From Patagioenas fasciata (taxonomy: Eukaryota; Chordata; Aves; Columbiformes; Columbidae), in contig NC_092525.1 in the NCBI RefSeq assembly GCF_037038585.1, positions 27,120,367 to 27,184,366 on the forward strand: a stretch of 64,000 nucleotides of DNA. The letters are read 5' to 3'. Below are positions 1 to 12,700 of this stretch, piece by piece; within the stretch, counting starts at the first letter, position 1, and every line of letters starts with the position of its first letter. The notes under the pieces are model-generated. The model did not search any database. It had not been told where the DNA came from and saw only the letters and a program-made list of their open reading frames with translations. The translations under genes and the position numbers were made by a program.

Positions 1-145
1 ATTTAACTAAACAAACATTACCAAAAAATCAGCATGTTTTGAAAAGACTATATTAAACAGAATTTACACTAGGGTATGATTTTTTTTTAAATAAAAATTA
101 TTGCAGAGACAAAGCTTGAAGAAAGACAGACTAAATACTGAAGCT

Positions 146-579
146 GTTTCTCAAATTGTTTTTATTTTTTAAAAAAAGTATAAATGAAATCCAGACCTTT
201 TTCCAGGGAGGTACGCATCAGGAAAAAAAAAGTTCTTTAAAAAGAACATACAAATTTAAGTCTTGCACTAGATGGAGACAGTGGTAGAATCCACACATCA
301 GCAATGAGAATACCCTGACAGGAAGAAAAATCCTATTAATGTTCATAGACTAGAGGCAGTTAAGAGGGAGATATGGTAATCGGTATCCCAGACACTGCTG
401 AAAGCAGCTGGCAACCCATAACTGCTGGTCATGAGTGTGATGCTGCTGCTATTTATACAAAATACTATTAGAAAGGGGACAAAACTACTTATTGCAGTCT
501 TCTGTAAAAAGGCATGTATGTTTTTCCAGCGAACAAAAATGACACCCAGGATGCTACTGTACAGTACGGGCCTGTTTCT
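146..579 (-). other. GPSM2: GPSM2 3' untranslated region (approximate)
   Basis: Sequence downstream of the TGA at 582-580 on the minus strand, with no open frame continuing the protein. The far boundary is inferred from the AATAAA at 166-161; a longer 3' end running out of the window cannot be excluded. Confidence 0.45.
161..166 (-). terminator. GPSM2: Candidate poly(A) signal of GPSM2
   Basis: The plus strand reads tttatt, so the minus strand carries AATAAA about 415 nt after the GPSM2 stop. It is the only canonical hexamer I see between the stop and the window edge. AT-rich surroundings make chance occurrence quite possible. Confidence 0.4.
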
Positions 580-744
580 TCAGCTCGTATTTGGTCCCTT
601 TATAGTTGAGGGAAGTTGGACCCTTTGTTCATCCATTCTCTTGGCTTGGGATCGTAAAATCAGGCTGAAAAAATCCTCATCTGGTACAGTTGGTCCTTTT
701 GCAGCTGATGGAGGAGCACATCTTTGATCATCCAGTCTGGAACC
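580..744 (-). CDS. GPSM2: GPSM2 last coding exon (end of GoLoco 3, GoLoco 4, C-terminus)
   Basis: Acceptor ctgcag, then GSRLDDQRCAPP, which finishes GoLoco 3. GoLoco 4 follows as DEDFFSLILRSQAKRMDEQR, with the Arg that reaches the nucleotide in Galpha conserved. The protein ends VQLPSTIKGPNTS, which does not resemble the longer mammalian tail (see findings). Confidence 0.9.
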   Translation of the reverse strand, partial: GSRLDDQRCAPPSAAKGPTVPDEDFFSLILRSQAKRMDEQRVQLPSTIKGPNTS

Positions 745-3700
745 CTGCAGACAGACCAAGCGATAAAGCTGCATATTTACAGGAATATATAAAATAAGAG
801 AACAATAGAAGCCAAAAATTACTAAAGCTTTTGTTTTCGGATGTAAAGCTATTGTAAGGATTTAATTTTTAAGTTTTGTTTCAAGTTAGTAAGTTAAGAA
901 TGCAAGTGTAGCTAAAATGGTTCCCCCAAACCACCTGTCCACATGTATCTGAAAATAACCCCCAGAAGTTAGTTCCTGTTTGTATTGCAGAATGAGATTT
1001 TTAGTGTCCTTTGTCCAGAAGAATTTTAGCATTGGTATATGTGGTATCTGTAGTCTCATGCAACAGAAAATTTGTATTTTGAGATCCTTATCAACCCGTC
1101 AGGTAAAACACCAAGGTTTTAAAGTCTCTTTGCTATAAGTGCTCTGACTGACAGTCAGACACCTCCCTTGGGAGTTGTCATGAACTATTAAACTTAACAT
1201 AACTGGAATGATGATCGCTATCACCACTACAGCTTTGATACTGATTTCTTTCATTTGATCAGTTATGATTCCTGGTATATCATGTGTCTTCATAACAAGA
1301 CAGATCTAAGCACTGTTTCTTAAAATTATTTTGCATGCTCCCTTTAATGGCCTCGCTTGTTTTCCTTCACCTTTACAGCATTTGTTACTTTAAATGGTTA
1401 ACATGGCATAAATACCAAAATTCCACTTAGCTAGACACCAGATCATTTGGAGAAAAAACAAAATCCAAACAACAAAAAAGAAACTGAAAAAATAAAAAGC
1501 CACAACCCACACAGAAAACGAAACACCCTTGGGGGGGGGAAAAAAAAATCCTTTTTTTTTTTTGTTCTTTGTGTTCTTCCTTATCTGCCAAATCAATGTG
1601 TACGTTAAAACACACGATAAATTTAGTTGCTGACTTGACAAAACTAAGTAGCAAGATGCACAAAATCAAATCCCCAAAGACTCAGAATCTGAAGAATTTT
1701 TGTGAGAAAACTTACCTGGCATTTGATCAATGTATCAAAGAAGTCGTCATCCAGTTCCCTGTTGTTGGCTGCCATGAGGTGCCCCAGGACGGAGTGGCGG
1801 TTGTGCTGGTTGAGCCGAAGGCCGGGCAGGTGGCTCAGGCTGGCGCGCTGGTCGTCCAGCCGGCGGCTCTGGGAGCTGGCGAGGAGGTCGAGAAACTCAT
1901 CTGTGTGGGGGGAGACCACGGAAGTGGAGAAAGCTGGGCAGGAGGAAGAAAACAAGTCAGCCCAGAAATAAGTTCGCTTCCATACTAAGTCTTGCATACA
2001 AACACATTTGTTTAAAATAGAACTTGGCAGGAACTAAAGTCAGATTTAGATTTCACTTTTAAAAAATTACATTTTCTTATTGTTTTAGGGGGTGTAGAGG
2101 ATGTTGCCACTGGAGCAGCTGAGAATCTGTTCTTCTCCTGAAAGTAGCATCTCTGATCGTCCATCCTGTTACTCTGGAATCGACTCAGCAGATCAAAGAA
2201 CCCTTCATCTGCCACTGTCTCTCGACTGTTTTTCTGAAGAGGAGAGAAGAGTTAGGGGTATTTTGAACTCAAGTGTACCTAAAACCAGGACAACTGCTCC
2301 ACAGTTGTGTTCCAGTAATATGTTTGATATTTGCATATCTTAAATCCATTAAATCTATTTGTATAGACACAGATTTTTTTTTAAGAGGAAATGTTAATAA
2401 TATGGCAAGCATTTTTGCAAGGTAAAATGTGTTAGAAATGTTTCGTTCTCTGAAACAGAAAGAAACAGTGCTCTGATCAGGTAAACAGTTACTTTGCCTC
2501 AACCATGAATCCACCAAAAACCCCAAACACCCATGAAAGATAAAAACAAGAACAGCAATGAACAGTTCCATCATCTCCTCAGGTCTGTGCTCAGAAACAC
2601 TTGACTCTCATCTAGATCAAATGACTCAGTTCTTTTATTTTTAACTGCCTTCTGTCAAGAGTGCAGTAACCTAAAAAATATTTGTCAAAAATATCTCCCA
2701 CTGCCTGAATCAGAAAAAACAGTTTGGAGAAGTAGGGTCTAGAAGAGACAACAAGTAAAATATAGAAAAATCCATCAGAAAAAGTTGCAATAGTAGGAAA
2801 AGTTTAAAGCTGGCACCAGCAGTGAAAGCTGCAGAATGGCAGATTCTGCACTGATCTACAGAACCGGAGTGTTTCAGTTGAATAAACAAGTGTGACTGCA
2901 ATGGACAGCTGCAGGAGTGTGTTTTCTGGGATTTTATCAGACAGATGAGTGAGGCCATGTTCTCCACAGCTCGCCAAACCTACCCTCTGGGAGTTTGGAA
3001 GTCGGTGATCAATAGAATTACTGGCATCCTGCAAAACTTTGGGAGTGGTGCCGTTTTTGTACTTTTTGCCTTTTAGTCGATTTACAAAATGCAGTTTTGC
3101 TGAAGGTTTGGCAACCAGTGGTTTCTGCTTAGCAAGAATCTCACTGTTCCAGTTCTGAACCTAAGAAAACAAGAGTCATGAAATTAAACCATCTGATTTT
3201 AGTTACCTGTACTGTTACCTCTTTTTTGTTGCTGCTTTTCCTCCCCAGAGTGAAGCAGCTTTACATTATTTAGTTCATCCAACCATGAGGATGTGAAAAC
3301 TTGAATTCTGGTTCTATTACTTGCCCCGTGATTACTGAGCTGTTGTTACCTGAAGCAGGTTAGTGCTGTTACTGATCAGTCTTGTTACTGGACTGTAGTG
3401 TGACACCTGATTGATTAAAATGTGATCAAATGGTATATTTAATCAAACAAGCTGAAGTTTTCCTTGTTGGCTGCAGTGCAGGAAATGTGGTTAATGTCAA
3501 TGCTAAAACGCAGCTGCCGTTTCCCACCTGACATTCTTTTATAATTGAAAAGAAAAAAAGTCCATAGTTTTACAAAACATTAGAGTAAGACAAACCCTTA
3601 TACAAACCCAGATACTCAACCAGCCTTCTATGAAGTCCTTGGTATACACAAAATTCCCAGAAAAGATTGAAAAGGAAGAGGGAGAGGAATGCCAGCACAA

Positions 3701-6700
3701 GAGCAAACAGGAATAACCATCTCATTTCACTGAAGAAGAGAAGGAATAGCTTTATCAACCTGACAGATTTTCCCTCAATTATCCACAAAATTGAGAGCTT
3801 CATCTACAGCTGACAAATGCTTATAATAACTGAATAAAAAAACCATTTTTTTTTCTCCATTCAACATCAGAAATTGTGAACACAGTCACAAATCTCTCAG
3901 TAACACAGCCTGCCCAAATGTTGTCTTTTACAGGCTTGCTTAAGGTAGGCATGCAGAATCCAATTCAGAGCTGGCATCTTGTATGGTCAAACCATACTGT
4001 TCATGTCATACATTGTACTATACATTGAAGACATTTCTGGAATTAATTTTCAGAATCTATTAAGTCAATATATTGAAAAAATCCCCTTATAAGAGCTAAG
4101 CTGCAATACTAGGTTAATACTTTCTTACAAAAATCCAGATGAAACACTGTAGTATAGAGCACAGACTACCACAGGCTCTGTATTTTGAAGGAGACCATAG
4201 ATAAATAGATCTGGAGAGTAAGAAAATACAGCTGATACTGAGCAAAGCTTCACGGTTCCCTGCAGAGGGCCCACCCTGGGCTAAATGCACCATCTTTTTA
4301 AATCAGTGCACAGGCTCTTCAGCTGTACCAGCTGTCCCACAGTAGGCTTTGGGCTTTCCTTTCCTGGCCGACAGACACGCTGGCAGGCTTTGCAGCTCTC
4401 CAATAGGTGTGACTTTGATAGCCCAGTACGGAGGGAAAAACGGCAATTTCAGTCTGCCACTGGAGTAGTTTGTGTAGAACTGCCAGTGCATCATTTAAAG
4501 GCAGACAGAATTTGAAGGAAATCTCTCAAAGACTGACAGAAGGATTTTAACCAGGAACTCAAGTTCCTTTCCCTGTCTGTCACTTGGTTTCAGCATTTCT
4601 GAAACAGCATCTGTGCTCAAGCTGATGTTGGAACCCCCTAATGGCTTGTGAGTTGGCTGAAATGCCAAAGTGAAAAACACAACATGTCTTTTAAGTGCCT
4701 ATAAAATTATCAAGGAAAAAAATGTTCAGAACAGCTGAGCTAAAGCTTGGGAATTTTACTCTGAATCACTTTTGTGCTGGACCCTGAAACCACTTTTTAA
4801 GAGATTAAATGAATTCCTTTGATGCAGACTACAGGACCCCATTCTTATTTGTGAGGAGAATAAAACAAGCATTCCACAAGCCCTTCCAGCCATTATATAT
4901 GTAAGATGCTGACTGCTACCTCCATGACAAAAGTATTGTTAGAATTGTTAGACTTTTTACCTAACTTTTAAAATCAACTAAATTAAAAAAGAATGCAAAT
5001 GATCCATCAACATTCTACTGAGTTCTTTCAAAGTTGCTAACTATTAAAACTTCTGAATATGACTAACTGTTCAAGTTGAACCCTTAGAAACATTTCATTG
5101 CAATCTCAGCGGCAGAACAGAAAGAAGGAAAGCGCCAACCTTTTCTGGTGTTAGTTTCATAAGTTCCATGTTCTCCATACTGTGGCGGCGTCCTACTCTG
5201 GGTCTGGTACCTTCAAGAAAGAGTCAAGTTCATCTTTTTACCATCAAGATTTATGGTGCCACCTTCAAAGCTGTGGCTGTACTTGTGTAAGGTCCAAGAT
5301 ACAGCAAGCTTGAATTCCAAAATAGTGCAGTTAAATCTATCAGCTGAGAATTAACTAACCACTAGTAAAAGCAGTCTTCAAAACCACAGCCATCTGAGCT
5401 ACATAAGTTGCTTTCATGGGCCACAAGAGAAGGGCTATGGATCTTCAAACAGAGGAACATCGAATGAACTGGGTTCTACTGTAACCCCAGGAAGAAAAAC
5501 AGCAAATAGATTAATCTTCCCCATTAAAAAGAAGAAAAAAAAGAGGAGGGACAACACAACTAGAAACATCATATGAAGAACTAAGCAGTAACCTGTCATT
5601 CACAATGTAAATCCTCCAGAACAGGAGGAGCTGAAGGGTCCAATACTGCAAAACCCACCTCTTTTGCTGGTGGGGAAAAACACCTGCATACTCAACCATG
5701 TGTAGTCATAGAACAATGCAAACAGATCCTTTGGGAAGTTCACTGTTAGAAAGTATTGCAGAAACAGGCATGTACCATTCAAACTGTTCTCTACCACGTG
5801 GCTTTCCGACATCATGGAGTTGTTTGTGCTGTAGCTTAATCCGAGAACCATTTGAAGATCTGAGAGATTAAGTCTAGCAGTGAGCTCCCCACTTCTGTCT
5901 CCTACCTGCAACCAAATAAAATAAGTTCTATTACTGTAAACGAAGTATACACATATGGAAATAAAAAACAAACCTTGCTACCTAGATTGCTGATTAAAAA
6001 AGGCTGGAAAAGTTTTCCTAGTTGGAAACTGAGAGAATGATCCTTTTAATGAAGTACGTAACAACTAAAAGGCACAAACCAAAGCCTAAAACAACCTCTG
6101 CTGGGCTGTTAACTCGGATTCCATGCTGGCATTATTGGAGGTGGCACAAGAGCCAAGGAGCTAGTTGCAGTGAGACATGTCTGAAATAATTTGGAAACAA
6201 TTATCTCAGAAATAATTCAAAATCCATTCATTATTCAAAATAACAGACATGGACACACCTCCATAAAATCACTGTGTAAGTGAGAGCAAGAGCCAGCATA
6301 CACAGAGTGTGAAAATCCTACCTCTCGTGAAATCTCCAAGTGCCTTTCTGCAAAATGCATCGCTTGGTCGTGATTTCCCAGAGCAGTATATGCATTCCCC
6401 AAACTCCAGCATGCTCTTCCTTCACCAATTCTGTAAAAATAAACACATTTTCAATTATATCTTTACCTGCTGAACACTAGAGGTCAGGTTTTTATAACAT
6501 TGCCACAGTAAGATTGCTGTGCCGAGAAAAATGAAGGCTATCATCAGAAACCATTCCAACACATATTCTATTTAAAGGAATGTGATCAGGGTATAACCAT
6601 AAATATGAGCAAATCTAATTAAAATGTTAATTTTTAAGCTCACAGCAAACAAGTCACTCAGTTTTGCCAGCATGAAAGATTTTCTAACCTACTTTGCCTT

Positions 6701-9700
6701 TCCTCATATTTCATGCCTTATTCTTCATGTATTCTGCTTATTAAGTCAGAAGAAGTGCATTTAGAAGTTGTACCCAACATTATAAAAAAGGCCTTAGAAA
6801 TAATTACAAAATAAGCATTATTTGCTACTGTATGACTCTCCTCTCCCCATCCTTTCTTACATTCTTAACTTATGGAGACATATTCTTGTGAAGGTATGCA
6901 AAATTATTATAATGAAGTCATGCAAAAGAGATCTGCTTTTCCTTCATTTACATAGAAGATGCTGACAGAAGAAGACAAAGAGAGTCATTCCTCAATTCCT
7001 CTTTCATCTCAGACTCATTAGCTGCAACACCTTCACAAGTCTTTTTTTTTCCCATATGAAGCTGGCGTCCAGCATCATGGGGAATTCACATTATTTCAGC
7101 TGTCACATCCAGAAGACCGACAGCAGAGTCACAGGTAACAGGATTTGGTTTAAGTGTCATGCAGATATTAAACAATCTCTTAGGGCTTACTTATCATTTA
7201 ATTCCTGAGCAATCACAAGGTGTTTCAAATGATAATCAATTGCTTTTTCATAGTCCTGAAGCAAAGTGTAAGTGTTCCCAAGGCTGTAGCAGGCCTGTGC
7301 TTCCACAGCTCGGTCTTTAAGCTGTCGAGCCAACTGTAATGTCCTCCTGAAAGAAAGGGTTTGTCACCTCAACAATCACTGCAAGGAAAAGTTTTTAAAA
7401 GTATACTTGTGCAGCTAAAGATCAGTCATACAAATTAAACAAATTAGAACAGTGGGCTGGCAAAATAGCTGCGAATAAATAACTATCTTGTAAACACAAG
7501 ATTTTAAATGTCCATCTTCCACTCCCACCGCAGCCTATTCCCATTTGCTTTATTACAGAGCAGACTGACTCCTCAGACAGCATCTTCTAATTTTAAATTA
7601 GTGCTTCATCAATAATGTATAGCAGTTTTCCTGACAGTATGAACTTGAAACAGTTCAGTACCAGCATTACAATAAATACTGTGTATTCTCCATCGACACG
7701 AGCAAGACAGACCGGCAAGCCCCAGGCCAGCCTGCCCCGCTGGGGCAAGAGGAATTGGAGTGCGAAGAGGAATCTGCTCAGCATTGTGGCTTTTTTCCCT
7801 TTCAAAAAGAAGGGGTTAATTCTGATATCCACGTAAGATGCTAATGAAACATGCAATGTATTTTTGCTGAGCTTCTGTTTTCCCAAGTTACAGGAGCAAC
7901 TGCTTAGTGGTGCAGAGATCAAGAAAAAAGTCTGGATTGAAAATACAGGCTGAATATGTAAAATCATGCTGACATGCACCACCGCTTTCAGCTGTGAGTG
8001 CACCTGCGACAGCTGCCCATCTCAGGTGTACTGAGATTGTTCACATCATTGCAGAACTTGCTAAGAGCTCAGACAGTAATGCTTAGTTCTAGAATAAAAG
8101 GGAATATAAATGCCTATGAACAGAAATATGTCTGCAGTGCTGAGAAGAATCTACTTAAAGTAACCAAAAAGTTAAAAAAAATAAAAAATATTAATGCTTC
8201 CCCTGCCTTAGAAAAACTGCAATACTTAAACAACTAGGGAAAAACATTGTATTTGCTAAACAAGTGCAGCTCTCTTCTAAGTATACGTTGAAGAGATGGC
8301 TATTCTCCAGTGAGCTGAAGCACTAGGCACAACACAAGTAAACTATACAAGAAGAGGTATAAGTTGTATTTATTAGCAGTCAACTAACTTGTAGTATTCA
8401 GAAGCGGTTTCAAATTCACCCAGGAATACGTAGGCATTTCCAAGATTGCTGTATGCTCTTCTTTCTGCTGATCTATCACCAAATTCTTTTGCAATTAGGA
8501 GACGCTTAAAAAATGAAATAACAGCGTTATTTACTCAATTTAGTAACATACATTTGCACACAGAAAGGCATGCTCATAATTTTCCCACCATGCATCTGTA
8601 TCTGTTCTTTAGGCCAACAGTGCTTGAAAAGAACAGCCAAACTTGAAGCTGCCCCACTAACATTTAAAACTTGCATTAAAAAGCTTGCAACAAGATCCAA
8701 CACAATACAGGTAACTTCAGATCAGGAGCACCTGGTGATATTTTGCGAGAACAGAACTCGCTAGCACATTGTTGTACCTGTTCGTGAGCTAAAACCGCAC
8801 TCCTGAAGTTGCCCAGAAGGTAGTGTGTGTTTCCAAGGTTTCCAAAGGCACGTCCTTGTGCTGCTCTGTCTCCCAGCTCTGTTACTATTGACAGGTTTTC
8901 CCTGTTTTGGGGAAAAGTGAGAAGGGGAAGAACAGTGACTTTTAAGAGTTTGTTTTTTCTCACAGTCATTTAAATAATTTTTTGAAAAAAAATCTTTCCG
9001 TTTATATAAAGGAAAGAATTATTCTACTTTGGCCTATTTTACTGGCCTTTATGCAACCATAAGTCTGTCACTGAGTAGGAAACATTTCCTGTGAGATACC
9101 AAACTTAACTGCACTCCTACTTAAGCTGGTATGCTCACTTCTAGTTCCAGAGCTACGTTGTATACAAGTATACCGAGATCCTACTGTTGTCTCAGTCTGG
9201 TTTGAAGAGTAATACTGGATTCTAATATAAGGGAAGGACTTAACCAGGGAAGGAGGTGCAGTAAAAATGAGGGCATAACAAAAAACAGTGCACTCTAGGT
9301 TAGTTCCTGACACTACAGATCTCCCAATATTCTAATGAACTAAATGATCACATCCTGTCAATCCCCAACATTTAAAGCTTCTACTTACTCATAATAATTT
9401 GCAGCTTTTTGCAAAGCATTTTTCACATCATCTGGAAGTTCCCCTGGATCATGAGTCCCCACACTAGCTACATTTTTCCCTTTAGAGTGATACACATTTC
9501 CCAGGTTATACAATGCTCTTGCTTCTCCAACCTAAACCAAAAGTAAAATAAGGCATTAAAATTTTACGCTTCAAAGTCTTGTGTCACAACAACTATTAGT
9601 ACAATCCACAGATGGGGAAAAAAGTTTGTTAACTGGTTGTCAACACAGGCTATTCCCATTCCAAACATGTTCTTACCACTCACCTTACTCCCACCCAGTC

Positions 9701-12700
9701 ACATCCCTCAAATCATTTTGCATACTACGTCCTTTTGAGGTGTAAGATACATAATAATTCTTGAGGCCAACTATCATTAAAAACTAAATTTAGGGAAAAA
9801 AAAAACAAACACCACCAACACCACAACAAGCAAACAAACTGAACAAAAAACCCACACACAACCGGCCATAAACAAAAAACAGCCACCAACCAGGATAATA
9901 GTTATTAATCTGGATCTACAGTCTTCCACATGCAGACAACTATTTTACAACTAACAGATTTTTACTGTCTAGAAGTAATAATTGAATACTCAGTATTTAC
10001 TTCCCTCTGAAAGGTGGCACACTCACTACCAATACAACAGGGTTTAGTTAATATGTATTAACAGTTTACTGCCAGGTTCCTCAGGAATTCTTACCTTATC
10101 ATTAAGCTCTCTAGAAATATCCAGATGTCTCTGACAACAAACAATAGCTTCATCAAAATTCCCAAGTACTTTTAAGGTGTTTCCCAGATTCCCACTAGCT
10201 TTAGCTTCTCCCAGCAGATCTCCAATTGTCCTAAAATTGCAGAAATAAAATATCCAGTAAATAGTGTATAATTTGAAACCAAGCAGAGGATCAATGTATG
10301 GTAGACAATTGAAAGAATTTATGAAAATAGATTACAACCATGTAAATGCATATGTATTCAGTTCATTTTATATTTAAACATTGTTAAGTCTTTGGCTATA
10401 GACATTTGATTTTGTTAGTGCTGTTTGTGCAACAACTAGTTTCATGGTATTGATCATCTACTTAACATTAAAAAAATCACTTCCTTTAGGAAGAGAATAA
10501 AGAGAAAATTTTTAATGATTATGTAGAAAGATGGTCCCCAGCATTAGCAAGAGGTTTAACTGTTTCTGCATTTTACTTGACTATCACAGTCTTGTGTTAT
10601 TTACAAGACATACTGGTCCCCCAGAAGCTCAGACGTAATATTACGTTTCCAGATTCTAAATGAGAGCAAGGCAGCAGACTGCCACTGCACCACCCACACT
10701 GTGATACTTGGGGAATAACCCAACAAAACCAGTTCCCACAAGGTTACAGAACTTGAGCAGGTTAAGGCAGAGGGAAGAGTAGATTTGTGCCTAAATTGAG
10801 GTTAAGTACATTAGATGCCTGCATCTCTTATTGGATCCATACCATGGCATTAAAAGTTAGATGCAGAAATAGCATATGAAATGCATAGGGGTTTTACATT
10901 TCACAATATTGTGAGTTTTACACAGAGAAAGATGAATGAGTTCTGTCTAGTAAACAAGAGAGCCAGTTTAACATTCTGAAGAACCAGAAAGACTGAGTTT
11001 TAGAAACAGGAAAGGGTAAAGAAAGGGTGGATCTAAAGAAGCCACTTAATTATCCACAAACCTGGTGACACCTCAGTCAGTACCAGGATTATGGTGTTAG
11101 CATTAGCTCCCAGGTTAGAGGGCAACCCAGTTACCTGCCAGACCCCCTGGCCCTCTGCTGTCACCACCTTGACTCATTATCTGCTATTAATAGCAGGGAC
11201 GGTAGGAAAATGAGCACTCAATGCTCATCTCTACCAGAATGGGATGAAACGGAGATCATGGTTAAAGAAAGACACAAGTTTACCTTGCCAGAGTCAAATC
11301 ATGGTGATGGTATTCCAAGGCCTTTGCATACTCATGCAAGTAGAAATAGGCATTGCCTAACTGGCTGTAAATAGCACTGAGTGTTTTTAAATCTTCAGTT
11401 CCAACCTGAACAGCTGCTTCAAAGAAAGACACACCAGCTCGGCAATCTCCTGCTTTACACAGGCGCTCACCCTCCAACGCCAGCTCTAGGCAGGAAGCCT
11501 CCATCCTGCACAATTCAAGCAAAAAGAAAAATTGTCACTCTAAATGTAGCACTTTTTCCAAGCACCTAAGTTCTGAAGAGGTTATTTTACTCATAGGCTC
11601 TCTCTTGGTTTAGGACAGGCAATCACCACCACAGTACAAGTAATGAACTTGGTACTTTAATATTATAGAAACTAATGCTGAAATGGAAATGGCAACATCA
11701 ATAGTGATGAGCAAACAGAACACTAGAACCAACAGCTCCAACTTTTTCTTCATTAAGTCTCATGGAGGAAATACAAACACTGCTTTGCCCATATACAGCA
11801 CCTGGAGGATTCAAAATTGCAGCTTTCACCAGCTAGATTATTTCAGAAACATAACCTAAAAATCAAGCTATTCTTGGCAAATACTGATTTTGAAAAACAT
11901 AAGCACTTTTATTTTTAGGGTGATGCCATAGTTACCTGCAAAATGTCACATGGGAAAAAAATTCAAATACTCCTGTGTCTGAAAGACCATGACTATTTTT
12001 CCCCAAGTTGTTTCCTACGTAATTCAATACTCCCTGGCACTTCATAGTTTTCTATAGTAGCACTGCTACAAAAATTCTGAGAGTGTAAAGAAAAAGTATC
12101 TAGATTGAATTAACGACAAAATGTATGTCAATTCAAGTCACTTAACTGAGATGCCATAATTCCAGAAACCACTGGAATATTTTTTCATTATTATGAGCAA
12201 ATAATCATGTAATTATACAGGTACAAAATACTGTAAGCAGTAAATAAGATACTCATGAATGAATTTATAGCAGAATTTGCAGATTACATTTTATTTAAAC
12301 AACGAACAAAGTGTCAGAGAACTGCAGCTGCCAAAAAACATTCATACGTATTTTTGCTACTGAGAATTCATTTGTACAAAAGGTAACATTTCAATAGGTG
12401 TTAACACTTATACACAAACATTTCCTACTTTGCAGTTCTGAGATGTGAGGGAGATGGGGGAGAGGAGGATGAGAAGGAAGAAGACTTCAGGGTCTTGATC
12501 TGGAAGCCACACCATTCTCTAGCCTTTTCAACATACATGCATTTTAGAAAGTTCGTAAAAATGCCTTCGTTCTACTTAAAAGATTTTTTCAAATAGAAAA
12601 CTCAGTAAGAGATGTTCTGTGTTTAAAAAGCTTGTGTTAATATTGCCAAAAAGTGGACATCAACTTCATCAATTCATGTGTTGTTTTGAATTCTTCTTCA

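Noticed and set aside
1569-1988. 139-codon plus-strand frame
   Set aside because: It is the antisense shadow of the GPSM2 GoLoco exon at 1716-1933.
5600-5971. 123-codon minus-strand frame taken as one exon
   Set aside because: Only 5776-5905 is exon. The frame simply runs through the acceptor and the donor into intron.
7593-8003. 136-codon minus-strand frame in a GPSM2 intron
   Set aside because: No homology, hydrophobic chance composition, and the flanking exons already join in phase without it.
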